Assembly: GCF_017742215.1 (NCBI RefSeq)
Contig: NZ_JAGHKP010000002.1
Span: forward strand, 124,001 to 188,000
DNA: 64,000 bases
Direction of reading: 5' to 3'
DNA from: Chitinophaga chungangae
Lineage (GTDB): Bacteria; Bacteroidota; Bacteroidia; Chitinophagales; Chitinophagaceae
Position numbers and translations under genes: made by a program. A model generated the notes under the pieces. That model was not told where the DNA came from and did not search any database. It worked only from the letters and a program-made list of their open reading frames with translations. Shown here piece after piece: positions 17,044-26,275 of the stretch. The first letter of the stretch is position 1. Every line of letters starts with the position of its first letter.

Positions 17044-20000
17044 ATGCCATTATCAACCAACATCAGCAGACATGATGCAACCTTGCCAAAAATTTACAGA
17101 ATCATGAGGATGCTTGCTTTTATAATGCTGGCGGGCATCTTACAGGTAAGCGCCAAAGGCTACTCCCAGCAGATCAGCTTATCGGAAAAGAAAACGCCGC
17201 TGGAAAAGGTGTTCTCCAGGATCGAGCGGCAAAGCGGGTACCAGTTCTGGTACGATAAAAATATCCTGAAGGCCGATGCGCGAGTAAGCGTAAGCCTCCG
17301 GGAAGCCACGCTGCAAGAGGCGCTGGAAGAGGTCCTGAAAGACCAGGACCTCAGCTGGAAGATCATCCGCAACACCATCGTGCTTTCCCGCAGGATACCC
17401 TGGATGCCGGAGATGAAAACCAAAGAAGAAGCGGTTCCCGAGCCGCCCGTTACCGGCCGCGTGACCGACGAACGGGGCGCCCCGCTGCACCGCATTACCG
17501 TAACGGTGAAAGGCACCGGCAAAGGCACGTTCACCAATGAAAACGGGGAATTCGAATTAAAAGATGTGCCCGGGGACGCCGTGCTGATATTCAGCGGCGT
17601 GAACGTGGAAAAGATGGAGATACCGGTGAACGGGCAATCCGCACTCGGCGCCATCCGCCTGAAAAAAAGCATTACGACCATAGACGAAATAAATGTGACC
17701 GTACATACCGGTTACCAGAGCATTTCCCGGGAAAGGATGACCGGTTCCTATTCCACCGTGCAAACCAAACGGCTGGACAGCAAGCTGCAACCAAGCCTGC
17801 TCACCGCGCTGGAAGGACAGGCCGCGGGTGTGGTAGTCACCAAAGGAGGCAAGCTGGAGATCCGCGGCAGGTCCACTTTCCTGGCCAATGCGGAACCGCT
17901 GATCGTGGTGGATGGATTCCCCATCTCCGGCGGCCTCGAAACGGTCAATATCGATAACGTGGAATCCATCACCGTATTAAAAGACGCGGTAGCCGCTTCC
18001 ATTTACGGCGCCCGCTCCTCTAACGGCGTAGTGGTGATCACTACCAAAAACGCTAAAAAGGGAAAAGTGCAGATCGGTTACAAAGGCAGTACCGGCGTTA
18101 CTTTGCGGCCGGACCTTTCTTACCTGGACAAAGCCGGTGCTTCGGATTACGTGGAGGCGGAGATGGAAATTTTTAACCTCAACCCCACCCAGGCCAAAAA
18201 CAGCTACGACATATCCGCCGCCCGTTCAAGGGTTTACCAGCTGATGGTGGCCAAAGACGCCGGCCAGGTATCGCAGGCACAGTTCGACGTGGAGATCGCG
18301 CAGCTGAAACAAAACAACGGGCAGGATCAGCTTGAACAATATCTTTTCAGGCCCAAATTCACCCAACAGCATAACATTTCTTTCTCCGGCGGCAACGACA
18401 AATCTTCGACGAACGCCGCCGTGCGATATATCGCCAACCAGAACAACATGATCCGCAACCGGGACGACCGGGTGATCTTCGATATAAAAAATGACTGGAA
18501 ACCGGTGAACAACGTGACCGTGCGCCTGTTCTCCAACATCAATTTCAGCAGCAGCAGCGCGCCCGCAAGGTCCGCCGATGAGTTCGCCTCTTACGAATCC
18601 TCCACGATGTCAAGACCGTATTACAACGTCGTGGACCCCACTACAGGACAGCCGCAGGACGTAGCCGCCATCCGTACGGACATCCGGCAATATGCCGGTG
18701 TAAGAGGGCTGAAACCCATGAACTACAACCCGCTGAACGACCTCGCGCTGGAAACCGTCAAAGGCCAGAACTTCCAGGCAAGACTCGGCGCAAACATCAC
18801 CGTGAACATTCTCGACGGGCTTACCGCGGATGTAGGCGGCTCCTGGACAAAAGGCAGCTCTATGAGCCGCACCATTTACGATGTGAATGCCTATCGCGTA
18901 CGGGCATTGTACAATCTCACCACTTCCATCAAAGACAAAACCAAACACTACATCCCCGACGGTTCCATCGTGGACGAAGCGCGGAATATCAACGAAGCCT
19001 ACACCTTCCGCGGACAGCTCAACTTCAACAGGACCTTCAATTCCAGGCACCGCATCACCGCGATCGCCGGTTCGGAGATCAATAAAGATGTGCTCGACAA
19101 TAACACCTACCCCACCCGGTACGGCTACAACGAGCAGGCAGGCACCTTCTCACAGATGGACTACCTCGCCTTCAATAATCTCATCAACTACAGCGATTAC
19201 CTGCTCCCCGGCGGCGGGCTTTTCATCGCCAATAACGGGAGCTTCACGCTGCGTGATAACCGCTTCGTATCCCTCTATGCCAATGGCTCCTACGAATACG
19301 ACAACCGCTTCATCCTCAGTGGTAGCGCCCGTATAGATCAGACCAACTTCTTCGGCACCAACCCGAAATACCGATACAAACCAAACTGGTCCGTGGGCGG
19401 TACCTATAAACTCGGGAATGAAAAATTCTTCCAGGTATCGTGGATCGACAGGCTTAACCTCCGCGCATCCTACGGCCTGAACGGCAACATCTCCTTGAAA
19501 CAAGGCCCGTACCTCCTGGTTACGCCCAATCCGTATTCCCCGACTACCGGCGGCATCGGTTACGGCCTGTCATCACCTCCCAACAACGACCTCCGCTGGG
19601 AACGCACGCAAATCGTGAACTTCGGCACGGACATCAGCCTTTTCAACGGAAGATTGAATGCCACCGTCGATTATTATAACAAACTCAGTAAAGACCTTTT
19701 CGCACCCGATGTCATCGATCCCACTTATGGCCGCCTCAGCATTACCAAAAATGCGGGCACCGCCAGGAATACAGGGATCGAACTGTCGCTTGAATCCGAT
19801 GTGATCAGGACGAATAAATTTACCTGGAATGTTTATTTCAACGGAAGTTATAACCGCAGCAAAGTGCTGAACTATAATTATAACTACGTTTACACCAGCT
19901 CCCTCACACTCAATTCCGCCGCGTCGCTGAACGGAGCAACAGGCGGCGCTTCGCTCAGGAAAGACTATCCGCTGGATGCGCTCTTCAGCTATCGTTTCGC

Positions 20001-20589
20001 AACGCTGGACAATACCGGCACCCCTACTTTTTACACCGCGGATAATAAAACAAATGTATTAGGCGGCGCCATCACCGTAAACGATCTCGTGTATTCCGGC
20101 ACCATCCGCCCGCCCTATGTGCTCAACCTGACCAACACCTTCAGCTACCAGCGTTTCGACCTTTCTTTTATGGTCATTTCGCAATTGGGCAGTGTGTTCA
20201 GGAGAGACACCTACAACGGCTACAACTTCAACAACAATAATGTCGCGAAAAGATGGCGCAAACCGGGAGATGAGGCGAATACGATCTATCCCGCGCTCAC
20301 CTTGTTCAACAGCGCCGAATGGTATTTCCCTTATTCCGATATCATGATCCAGAACGGGAATTACATAAAGCTGCGGGACCTCACACTCGGCTACACCATC
20401 AACGACAAAGTTTGGCGCAATACCGGCTTCAATAACGTAAAAGTATATTTCCAGGGAAGGAACCTCGCCATGATCACCGCCAACGAGGACCGCATCGACC
20501 CGGAAACGGCCATCAACGACGACGGGGAAGTCAGCAGGGCCCTGCCGCTGCGGCCGGAATTTTACCTTGGCCTGTCCATCAACTTTTAA
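17044..20589 (+). CDS. STN-domain SusC/RagA TonB-dependent receptor (signal transducing)
   Basis: From the ATG at 17044 this is an 1181-residue protein. Other in-frame ATGs at 17005 and 17104 are possible; 17044 is chosen because related proteins carry about 20 residues before the hydrophobic signal core (23-37). It has an STN domain (about 43-115; PLEKVFSRIERQSGYQFWYD), a carboxypeptidase-D-like repeat (about 137-210), a plug (LIVVDGFPISGG, LKDAVAASIYGARSSNGVVVITTK) and a barrel ending in GLSINF. The usual VVVGYG signature is altered to VTVHTGYQ. The STN domain is expected to contact the FecR protein encoded just upstream. SusD follows 12 bases later. Confidence 0.94.
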   Translation: MPLSTNISRHDATLPKIYRIMRMLAFIMLAGILQVSAKGYSQQISLSEKKTPLEKVFSRIERQSGYQFWYDKNILKADARVSVSLREATLQEALEEVLKDQDLSWKIIRNTIVLSRRIPWMPEMKTKEEAVPEPPVTGRVTDERGAPLHRITVTVKGTGKGTFTNENGEFELKDVPGDAVLIFSGVNVEKMEIPVNGQSALGAIRLKKSITTIDEINVTVHTGYQSISRERMTGSYSTVQTKRLDSKLQPSLLTALEGQAAGVVVTKGGKLEIRGRSTFLANAEPLIVVDGFPISGGLETVNIDNVESITVLKDAVAASIYGARSSNGVVVITTKNAKKGKVQIGYKGSTGVTLRPDLSYLDKAGASDYVEAEMEIFNLNPTQAKNSYDISAARSRVYQLMVAKDAGQVSQAQFDVEIAQLKQNNGQDQLEQYLFRPKFTQQHNISFSGGNDKSSTNAAVRYIANQNNMIRNRDDRVIFDIKNDWKPVNNVTVRLFSNINFSSSSAPARSADEFASYESSTMSRPYYNVVDPTTGQPQDVAAIRTDIRQYAGVRGLKPMNYNPLNDLALETVKGQNFQARLGANITVNILDGLTADVGGSWTKGSSMSRTIYDVNAYRVRALYNLTTSIKDKTKHYIPDGSIVDEARNINEAYTFRGQLNFNRTFNSRHRITAIAGSEINKDVLDNNTYPTRYGYNEQAGTFSQMDYLAFNNLINYSDYLLPGGGLFIANNGSFTLRDNRFVSLYANGSYEYDNRFILSGSARIDQTNFFGTNPKYRYKPNWSVGGTYKLGNEKFFQVSWIDRLNLRASYGLNGNISLKQGPYLLVTPNPYSPTTGGIGYGLSSPPNNDLRWERTQIVNFGTDISLFNGRLNATVDYYNKLSKDLFAPDVIDPTYGRLSITKNAGTARNTGIELSLESDVIRTNKFTWNVYFNGSYNRSKVLNYNYNYVYTSSLTLNSAASLNGATGGASLRKDYPLDALFSYRFATLDNTGTPTFYTADNKTNVLGGAITVNDLVYSGTIRPPYVLNLTNTFSYQRFDLSFMVISQLGSVFRRDTYNGYNFNNNNVAKRWRKPGDEANTIYPALTLFNSAEWYFPYSDIMIQNGNYIKLRDLTLGYTINDKVWRNTGFNNVKVYFQGRNLAMITANEDRIDPETAINDDGEVSRALPLRPEFYLGLSINF

Positions 20590-20601
20590 ACCGAACGACA
20601 C

Positions 20602-22131
20602 ATGAAAGCACGATATCTCTCCATATACATCCTTGCCGGCATGATATTTACATCCTGCCACAAATACCTCGACGTTAAACCAAAAGGCACCCTGATCCCC
20701 ACGACGGTATCGGATTTCGATCACATGCTGGACAATGCGGGTACGGTGGAATTTTATTTCCAGGACAATAACCGCGGCAGCCTGATCTCCTACCTCAGCG
20801 ATAACATGGAAGTGACCGAAGGCCAGGCAAAAGCGGGGTTTGTGATCGCCAACAACCCGAATATAGGCCGCTATTACGCACATATTTTCCGGCAGCCATA
20901 TACTGATCCCAACAGCAATGATTACTTCTGGGCAACGGGCTCTCAGGGCGTTTATTCCCAAATGATGTATTTCAACAACGTCATCAAAGGGATCAATAAC
21001 GTCGCGAATAAAAGCGCCGCCGACCAGGACCTTGCCGCCAGCGCTATCGCGCAGGCACGGGCAGCCAGGGGCTGGGCTTATTTCAGCCTCAACCTGTTGT
21101 ACGGTCCTGTTTATAAACCCGGCGGCAATAACGGCACGCCTACCATCCCTTACGTGACCAGTCCCGACCTGAGCGAGCCGATGCCCCAGCTCTCCACGTC
21201 TGAACAGGTAATGCAGCTCGTTGCCGGCGACCTGCACGCCGCATTGCCGGACCTTCCTCCCAGCGCCAGCTGGCCCTCCCGCACCAGCAAAGCCGCAGGG
21301 CAAACGATGATGGCTTATTATCACCTGTTCACCCAGAAATACGACAGCGTGGTATATTATGCAAATCTCGCCTGGACCAGCTCCGCCGGCGCCGATCCGT
21401 CCAAAGTGCTGTACGATTACAATCTCTTCGACTGGACCAATCCCGCCAACCTGGTATCCAGTCTTATCACATCGCCGCAGGACCTTTTCGTGAACACCGT
21501 GAATAACCGTGAAATGCTGCTCTACCGCGGCATTGACATGCTGGCCGGCCAGGCAACGCAGCTCTCCTATCCTTCCGCCGAACTGATCGCTTTATTTGAT
21601 CAAACCAACGATCTCCGTTTTAAATATTATTTCATTAGCGCGCCGGGCTACAAAACCACGCTGGGCGGTGGGTACGATGACGGCACCCGCATCAGCAACT
21701 ACCGCTACAACAAAATGCGCCCCACAGACGGTTTCACCTATCCCGAACTGCTGCTGATGCGCGCCGAAGGCTACGCCCGTACCAACCAGCTCACCCTGGC
21801 CATTGCGGACCTGAATACACTGCGTCAATACCGTTACAAAACCGGCACACCCCAGCTGGCCGCAGGCACGCAGGACCAGGTGATCCAGGCAGTGCTGGAT
21901 GAAAGAAGGCGCGAATTGCCCGTAGGCGGCATCAAACGTTTCATGGACCTGAAGCGGTTCGTGCTGGAAACCGGCAAACCCTGGAGCAAACAGGCGATCA
22001 CACACCACGTAGGCGGCGAAACCTTCACCGGCCGTATCGATTCAAAGGATTTTATTCTGAATATTCCCAACACGGTGCTAAAATATAATCCCGCCTGGAA
22101 TATCCCTCTTGATACCAGGCCTTTTCAATAA
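20602..22131 (+). CDS. SusD/RagB-family outer-membrane lipoprotein
   Basis: This 509-residue lipoprotein has a signal ending in FTSC. The N-terminal motif KYLDVKPKGTLIPTTVSDFDHML places it in the SusD-like subgroup common beside ECF/FecR-linked SusC genes. The helical region (QARAARGWAYFSLNLLYGPVYKPGG) and the C-terminal DERRRELPVGGIKRFMDLKRF segment fit the family. It begins 12 bases after SusC and is followed 22 bases later by a TlpA-like protein. It should act as the surface lid of the preceding channel. The partner TlpA gene hints at a peptide or protein substrate rather than a glycan, but that is inference. Confidence 0.93.
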   Translation: MKARYLSIYILAGMIFTSCHKYLDVKPKGTLIPTTVSDFDHMLDNAGTVEFYFQDNNRGSLISYLSDNMEVTEGQAKAGFVIANNPNIGRYYAHIFRQPYTDPNSNDYFWATGSQGVYSQMMYFNNVIKGINNVANKSAADQDLAASAIAQARAARGWAYFSLNLLYGPVYKPGGNNGTPTIPYVTSPDLSEPMPQLSTSEQVMQLVAGDLHAALPDLPPSASWPSRTSKAAGQTMMAYYHLFTQKYDSVVYYANLAWTSSAGADPSKVLYDYNLFDWTNPANLVSSLITSPQDLFVNTVNNREMLLYRGIDMLAGQATQLSYPSAELIALFDQTNDLRFKYYFISAPGYKTTLGGGYDDGTRISNYRYNKMRPTDGFTYPELLLMRAEGYARTNQLTLAIADLNTLRQYRYKTGTPQLAAGTQDQVIQAVLDERRRELPVGGIKRFMDLKRFVLETGKPWSKQAITHHVGGETFTGRIDSKDFILNIPNTVLKYNPAWNIPLDTRPFQ

Positions 22132-22153
22132 CTTGAACTAACAATACCGTCAT

Positions 22154-23272
22154 ATGTCAAAACAAATTTTGTCCCTGCTGTTGCCTCTCTTCGCGGCAAC
22201 AGCAGGATTCGCCCAGGAAACGGTTACCATTGAAGGTAACGTGAACGGTGATACGAAAGGATATAACAAAGTGTATCTCTACGGCCAGAACATAAACCGC
22301 GATTCTGCGGTGATCGCCAACGGCAAATTTTCCTTGAGCTTTCCTTATGTGAAAGAAGCCGTGCCCCTGCTGTATACGGAATACGACGCAAAAGTGAAAG
22401 GCGGCGTCAGCCCCTTCCCCGCCGTCATCGGCCAGCCCGGCCACCTTTACCTCCGCGATGTGGACATCGCCAAAGGTTTGGCCTCCGGCACCTGGGAAGG
22501 CGATGCTTCCGCCGCGAGCCACCAGGCATTCGGCAAACAGCTCCGCCCCCTCTCCGACAGCATCAATAAAATATTAAAGCAGAAATTCCCCGGCGGTACC
22601 ACCAAAGACGAAGCATACCGTCGCGATTACGATTCGTTGATGAAAGCGGGCACCGGTACCTTGCTGAAAAACTTCGTGAAAGCCCATCCCGATCTTTACG
22701 CCTCCGCCGTACTGCTCCGCTCCAACCGCAGCTGGATCAGCGTAAACGACGTAAAAAGCATTTACGCGATGTTGTCCGGCAAACAAAAAGCAACAACGCA
22801 AGGCAAGGATATCGGCGACTACCTCCAGGGCCTCAAAAATTCCACCATTGGCAGCAAAGTAAAAGACTTCGTATTGCCGACGCCGGAAGAAAAAAAGATC
22901 AGCTTCGCCAGCCTGAAAGGCAAATATGTGCTGATCGATTTTTGGGCCAGCTGGTGCGGTCCTTGCAAGGCCTCTTTCCCGCACATGAAGGAAGTGTATG
23001 CAAAATATAAAGGCGATCAATTCGAGATCTACAGCATTTCCATCGATAAAGACAAAGAAGCCTGGCTGAAGGAACTGAAAAAACAAGACCTTCCCTGGCT
23101 GCAGTCCCTCGATGATCAGAACATCTCCCAAAGCGGTTTTGCGATCAATGCAGTGCCTACTACTTATCTCATCGGTCCGGATGGGAAAATTATTATGAAG
23201 TCGATCGGCTTTGATTCGAGCGGGAATGGGGAATTGGAGAAGAAGTTGGATGAGTTGTTTGCGAAGAAATAG
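22154..23272 (+). CDS. TlpA-like thiol-disulfide oxidoreductase with DUF4369-like N-terminus
   Basis: This 372-residue protein has a signal peptide (1-20, ending GFAQ). An N-terminal beta-rich DUF4369-like domain (about 22-120; VTIEGNVNGDTKGYNKVYLYGQ) is followed by a helical linker and a thioredoxin-fold domain (about 235-372). The active-site motif WCGPC is at residues 267-271, and the cis-proline motif AVPTTYLIG is near 330. It reduces or exchanges disulfides in the periplasm. It is the last gene of the sigma-FecR-SusC-SusD unit, 22 bases after SusD, and ends before a strong hairpin. Such proteins often accompany this kind of SusCD pair in Chitinophagaceae. Confidence 0.93.
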   Translation: MSKQILSLLLPLFAATAGFAQETVTIEGNVNGDTKGYNKVYLYGQNINRDSAVIANGKFSLSFPYVKEAVPLLYTEYDAKVKGGVSPFPAVIGQPGHLYLRDVDIAKGLASGTWEGDASAASHQAFGKQLRPLSDSINKILKQKFPGGTTKDEAYRRDYDSLMKAGTGTLLKNFVKAHPDLYASAVLLRSNRSWISVNDVKSIYAMLSGKQKATTQGKDIGDYLQGLKNSTIGSKVKDFVLPTPEEKKISFASLKGKYVLIDFWASWCGPCKASFPHMKEVYAKYKGDQFEIYSISIDKDKEAWLKELKKQDLPWLQSLDDQNISQSGFAINAVPTTYLIGPDGKIIMKSIGFDSSGNGELEKKLDELFAKK

Positions 23273-23292
23273 GTAGATTGAACTTCTATTGG

Positions 23293-23331
23293 GGGCGACT
23301 AAAAAGTATTCATTTACTTTATTGGTCGCCC
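23293..23331 (+). terminator. Operon-end terminator hairpin (repeat copy 2)
   Basis: GGGCGACTAAAAAGTA (23293-23308) pairs with TACTTTATTGGTCGCCC (23315-23331) around a six-base loop. Arm lengths, loop size and most bases match the hairpin at 14951-14989. It follows the TlpA-like gene by 20 bases and is followed by TTTAAAAAT. Confidence 0.85.
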
Positions 23332-23366
23332 TTTAAAAATCTACCTGGACGAAGCGAAGTAAGGGA

Positions 23367-23858
23367 TCAATGGCCATTCAGCGCCAAAAGCTTTCCCAGT
23401 AAAGGCAACAGCCCTACCGAGATCGCGATGTAAATGGCGACGCGCACATAATTCAGCATTTGCCACAACTGCGTTTTCGAAACCAGTCCCTCCGCAAATT
23501 GTTTTGTTTCATACATCTCCTGGAAACGGATGATATTGGGGGCGAAAAATGCCAGCGTCCATACGCGAACGCCCATGTGCAGCACGAACAACAGCAGCAT
23601 CCAGTTCCTCACGGGCGCCACTTTCCAGCAGAAAATAAGGGCCAGTATAAAAGCTACTTCGTGAACCGAGTGCATCACGATCCAAAAAACTTTTAAGCTC
23701 ACGCCGTTCCTATCCGCCAGCAAACCGAAATTCTCCGGCGGGGCCGTTGTCCATTTGGGCACCAGCACCGCGGTTTCGAACACCTGTGCCCCGTTCATCA
23801 GGAAATACAGCAGGACCGTAATGCCCAGCCATATTTCCGCGCGTGTCAAATATTGCAT
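23367..23858 (-). CDS. Small integral membrane protein, unknown function
   Basis: This 163-residue protein has about four hydrophobic segments (near 10-27, 58-80, 86-108 and 135-158). I do not recognise the family with certainty; the layout is reminiscent of DUF1772- or DoxX-like small membrane proteins. A motif FWIVMHSVHEVAF in the second helix carries two histidines, which may be of interest if it binds a metal or cofactor. It lies 11 bases after the MarR stop on the same strand, so it is probably co-transcribed with, and perhaps controlled by, that regulator. Confidence 0.65.
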   Translation of the reverse strand: MQYLTRAEIWLGITVLLYFLMNGAQVFETAVLVPKWTTAPPENFGLLADRNGVSLKVFWIVMHSVHEVAFILALIFCWKVAPVRNWMLLLFVLHMGVRVWTLAFFAPNIIRFQEMYETKQFAEGLVSKTQLWQMLNYVRVAIYIAISVGLLPLLGKLLALNGH

Positions 23859-23869
23859 ATGTTAGGTTT

Positions 23870-24334
23870 TTATTGATCTTCGTTCAGTTCGCCCGTCACC
23901 TCCGCCATCACCTTCGCCGCTTCCGTAAAGTAGCGATGGATCGCGGCCAGCTCTTTGGCTGAAAAAGTTTCCATCAGCTCCGCCGTTTTTGCAGAGAGGC
24001 TTGTAAATAAAGGGCTCAGCAGCTTCAGCGCGTTTTTCGTTTCCGGCACGATGATCACCTTGCGGCGATCGTTTTCCACGTATTGCCGCTTCACCAGTTT
24101 TTTCTGCTCGAGCCGGTCGATCAGCCCGGTTACCGCGCCGGTAGTGAGACCGGTGAGCCGGGCCAGGTCGCCCGCCGTCAGTTCGCCATGCTGCATGATC
24201 AGCCCCAGGTGTTTATGGTCCGTCCCCGAAAGCCCGGCCTTTCTCGCAATCGCCTCATGCATCAGGACGGAAGCGTCGGAATATCGCCTGCTGGCGGCCC
24301 TGAACTGTTCCGCCTGTTCCGTTGAATGAGCCAT
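23870..24334 (-). CDS. MarR-family transcriptional regulator
   Basis: This 154-residue protein has the winged helix-turn-helix of the MarR family (about 45-105): GELTAGDLARLTGLTTGAVT followed by LIDRLEQKKLVKRQYVENDRRKVIIV, the wing with the conserved D-RR pair. Flanking helices form the dimer interface. It is the first gene of a two-gene unit with a small membrane protein and is divergent from a flavoprotein gene. Repeats suitable for a MarR operator lie immediately upstream (24341-24375), suggesting autoregulation and possible control of the flavoprotein. The ligand is unknown. Confidence 0.92.
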   Translation of the reverse strand: MAHSTEQAEQFRAASRRYSDASVLMHEAIARKAGLSGTDHKHLGLIMQHGELTAGDLARLTGLTTGAVTGLIDRLEQKKLVKRQYVENDRRKVIIVPETKNALKLLSPLFTSLSAKTAELMETFSAKELAAIHRYFTEAAKVMAEVTGELNEDQ

Positions 24335-24340
24335 GATGTT

Positions 24341-24375
24341 TATCTTAGTATAAAAGTATCTTAGTTACAAAGATA
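24341..24375. promoter_or_regulatory. Candidate MarR operator and divergent promoter
   Basis: TATCTTAGT occurs twice (24341-24349 and 24357-24365), and TATCTT (24357-24362) faces AAGATA (24370-24375) as an inverted repeat with a seven-base spacer. The block begins six bases upstream of the MarR start codon and lies between divergent genes. Assignment to MarR is by position only. Confidence 0.4.
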
Positions 24376-24451
24376 TATTCTTTTCCCGATATTGCCAACT
24401 ATCGCATCCTCCTGGAAAATGTATATATTTAACGCCTCAATCAACCGCCGG

Positions 24452-25597
24452 ATGGATTCCACCCCCTTACCTGTACATTTCGACGTGATCATCATCGGCG
24501 CAGGCCCCGCGGGCAGCGCTAGTGCCTTGGCTTTGAGAAATTCCGGCCTCCGCATCGCCATTATCGATAAACATGTTTTTCCCCGCGACAAGGTTTGCGG
24601 AGACGCGATCCCCGGACGCGCCATCAAATTCCTCAACGAGATCGATCCGTCGTTTGCCGCCAGCCTGGCTGCTTTCGGCGAAAAACTGGTTACCCGGCGA
24701 ACGCTTTGTTATTACAACAACAAAGTGCTCGATTTTTCCTGGAGCCTTGAAGCCTATACCGCCGCCCGCCAGCATTTCGACGACTTCCTTTTTTCCCGCG
24801 TCAAACAGCTGGATGCGATACAAACGTTCGAAAACACCGCCGTGCAGGATATTTCCCGCAACGGCAGCGGTTATGCCATCACCACCAAAAACGGGCGCCG
24901 TTTCACCTGCACGCTGCTGATCGGCGCCGACGGGGTGAACGGCATCACCGCCAAAAAACTGACGGACCGGCAGATCGACCGCAAACATCATGTGGCGGGC
25001 GTGAGGGCATATTATTCCGGCGTTTCGGATATGGACGCGTCTTGCACCGAAGTGTATTTCGACCGGAAATACCTGCCGGGCTATTTCTGGGTGTTCCCGC
25101 TGAAAGACGGAACGGTGAACGCAGGCATGGGCATTTTGTCCGACGAAGTGGTAAAAAACAGGATCAACGTCAAACAGGCGTTTTACGATTTTATCGAGCG
25201 CTCCGACGTGCTGAAACATAAATTCCGGAACGCCACGCCGCTGGAAACACTGCAGGGATGCGGTCTCCCGATGGGCTCGCGTTGGGTGCCCATGAGCGGC
25301 GACCATTTTTTGCTGGCGGGAGACGCTGCTTCGCTGATAGACCCCGTGAGCGGAGACGGCATCGGCAACGCCGTGCTGAGCGGCAAACTGGCGGCTGAGC
25401 AGGCCCTCCGTTGTTTCGCCTCCGGCGATTTCAGCGTGGCCTTCGTAAAAACCTATGAACAGCAACTGTTCCGCGCCGCGGGAGCCGATATGCGGAAAAA
25501 AACAAAGATCCTCAAAACCATGGCCCGTATGCCCTTTCTCTTCAATGCCGCTTTTGTGATCGGGAAAAACAAGGTGGTACGGCATTTCATGAAATAA
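24452..25597 (+). CDS. FAD-dependent oxidoreductase, geranylgeranyl-reductase-like
   Basis: Read from the ATG at 24452, this is a 381-residue flavoprotein; ATGs at 24392 and 24419 would add a tail ahead of the nucleotide-binding fold. The FAD-binding motif VIIIGAGPAGSASA lies at about 11-24, and DKHVFPRDKVCGD follows. A second FAD contact, GDAASLIDPVSGDGIGNAV, is near residue 290. These match the geranylgeranyl reductase family, whose members reduce prenyl chains or act as hydroxylases on small molecules. The substrate is not predictable. It is divergent from MarR, so regulation by it is possible. Confidence 0.88.
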   Translation: MDSTPLPVHFDVIIIGAGPAGSASALALRNSGLRIAIIDKHVFPRDKVCGDAIPGRAIKFLNEIDPSFAASLAAFGEKLVTRRTLCYYNNKVLDFSWSLEAYTAARQHFDDFLFSRVKQLDAIQTFENTAVQDISRNGSGYAITTKNGRRFTCTLLIGADGVNGITAKKLTDRQIDRKHHVAGVRAYYSGVSDMDASCTEVYFDRKYLPGYFWVFPLKDGTVNAGMGILSDEVVKNRINVKQAFYDFIERSDVLKHKFRNATPLETLQGCGLPMGSRWVPMSGDHFLLAGDAASLIDPVSGDGIGNAVLSGKLAAEQALRCFASGDFSVAFVKTYEQQLFRAAGADMRKKTKILKTMARMPFLFNAAFVIGKNKVVRHFMK

Positions 25598-25638
25598 AGC
25601 CCCATCCCCGGTTCCAGTTAAACTTTTTTTGGCAAATA

Positions 25639-25652
25639 AGACCGAACGGTCT
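25639..25652. promoter_or_regulatory. Candidate TetR operator 1
   Basis: AGACCGAACGGTCT is a perfect 14-base palindrome apart from the two-base AA centre. It ends 28 bases before the TetR start codon. Its half-sites AGACCG/CGGTCT are the same as those of the 20-base palindrome at 26276-26295, as expected for one regulator binding both. Confidence 0.75.
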
Positions 25653-25680
25653 AATTTTGCTTTTGAAAATTCATTTGAAC

Positions 25681-26259
25681 ATGACAAAAGCGGAACGTAC
25701 CAGGCAGTTCATTATCGAACAATCGGCCGTGCTCATGAACAAAAAGACCATGGCCGGCACTTCCATGAGCGACATCATGGAGGCCACCAAACTGGCAAAA
25801 GGCGGCATTTACGGGAATTTCGAAAGCAAGGAGGAGATCTGCCTCGAAGCATTCAACTATCTCGCCGGTAAACTCGCCGACCGGCTGGACGCGCCTGTGA
25901 CGGCTGGAAAAACGGCAAAAGAAAAATTTTTCAACCTGCTGGATACCTATAGAGTCCCGCGTAACGAAGGCGGCTGCCCCCTGCTCAACTTCGGCATGGA
26001 AGCAGACGATACCAACCCTGAAATAAAAGAACGCGTGAGAAAAGCGATACTCTCCGCGCAAAAACGTATTTCGCGTATCGTTACAAACGGCATCGCCAAA
26101 GGAGAATTGTCCCCTTCTTTCGACGCTAAACGTTTCGGCATCAAAGCTTTCGCGATGATCGAAGGGGCCGTGCTGTGCAGGAAGGTGACGGGAAACATGG
26201 ACGCAACCAACATCGTACTGGAAGATCTGAAAAAAGAATTTGAAACATACCTGCTGTAA
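25681..26259 (+). CDS. TetR/AcrR-family transcriptional repressor
   Basis: The start is set at the ATG at 25681 (192 residues), because a start at 25657 would only add an eight-residue tail close to the operator. The N-terminal helix-turn-helix (about 10-55) shows TSMSDIMEATKLAKGGIYGNFESKEEICLEAF, spanning the recognition helix and the conserved Y-x-F/H segment. The C-terminal part is a helical ligand and dimer domain. Half-site-matched palindromes lie before this gene and between it and the MFS exporter gene, so it probably represses both itself and the exporter until a substrate of the pump binds. Confidence 0.93.
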   Translation: MTKAERTRQFIIEQSAVLMNKKTMAGTSMSDIMEATKLAKGGIYGNFESKEEICLEAFNYLAGKLADRLDAPVTAGKTAKEKFFNLLDTYRVPRNEGGCPLLNFGMEADDTNPEIKERVRKAILSAQKRISRIVTNGIAKGELSPSFDAKRFGIKAFAMIEGAVLCRKVTGNMDATNIVLEDLKKEFETYLL

Positions 26260-26275
26260 AAAAAATTTGCTTATT

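Noticed and set aside
20059..21324. 421-residue minus-strand frame
   Set aside because: It crosses the SusC-SusD junction on the other strand and does not resemble a protein family.
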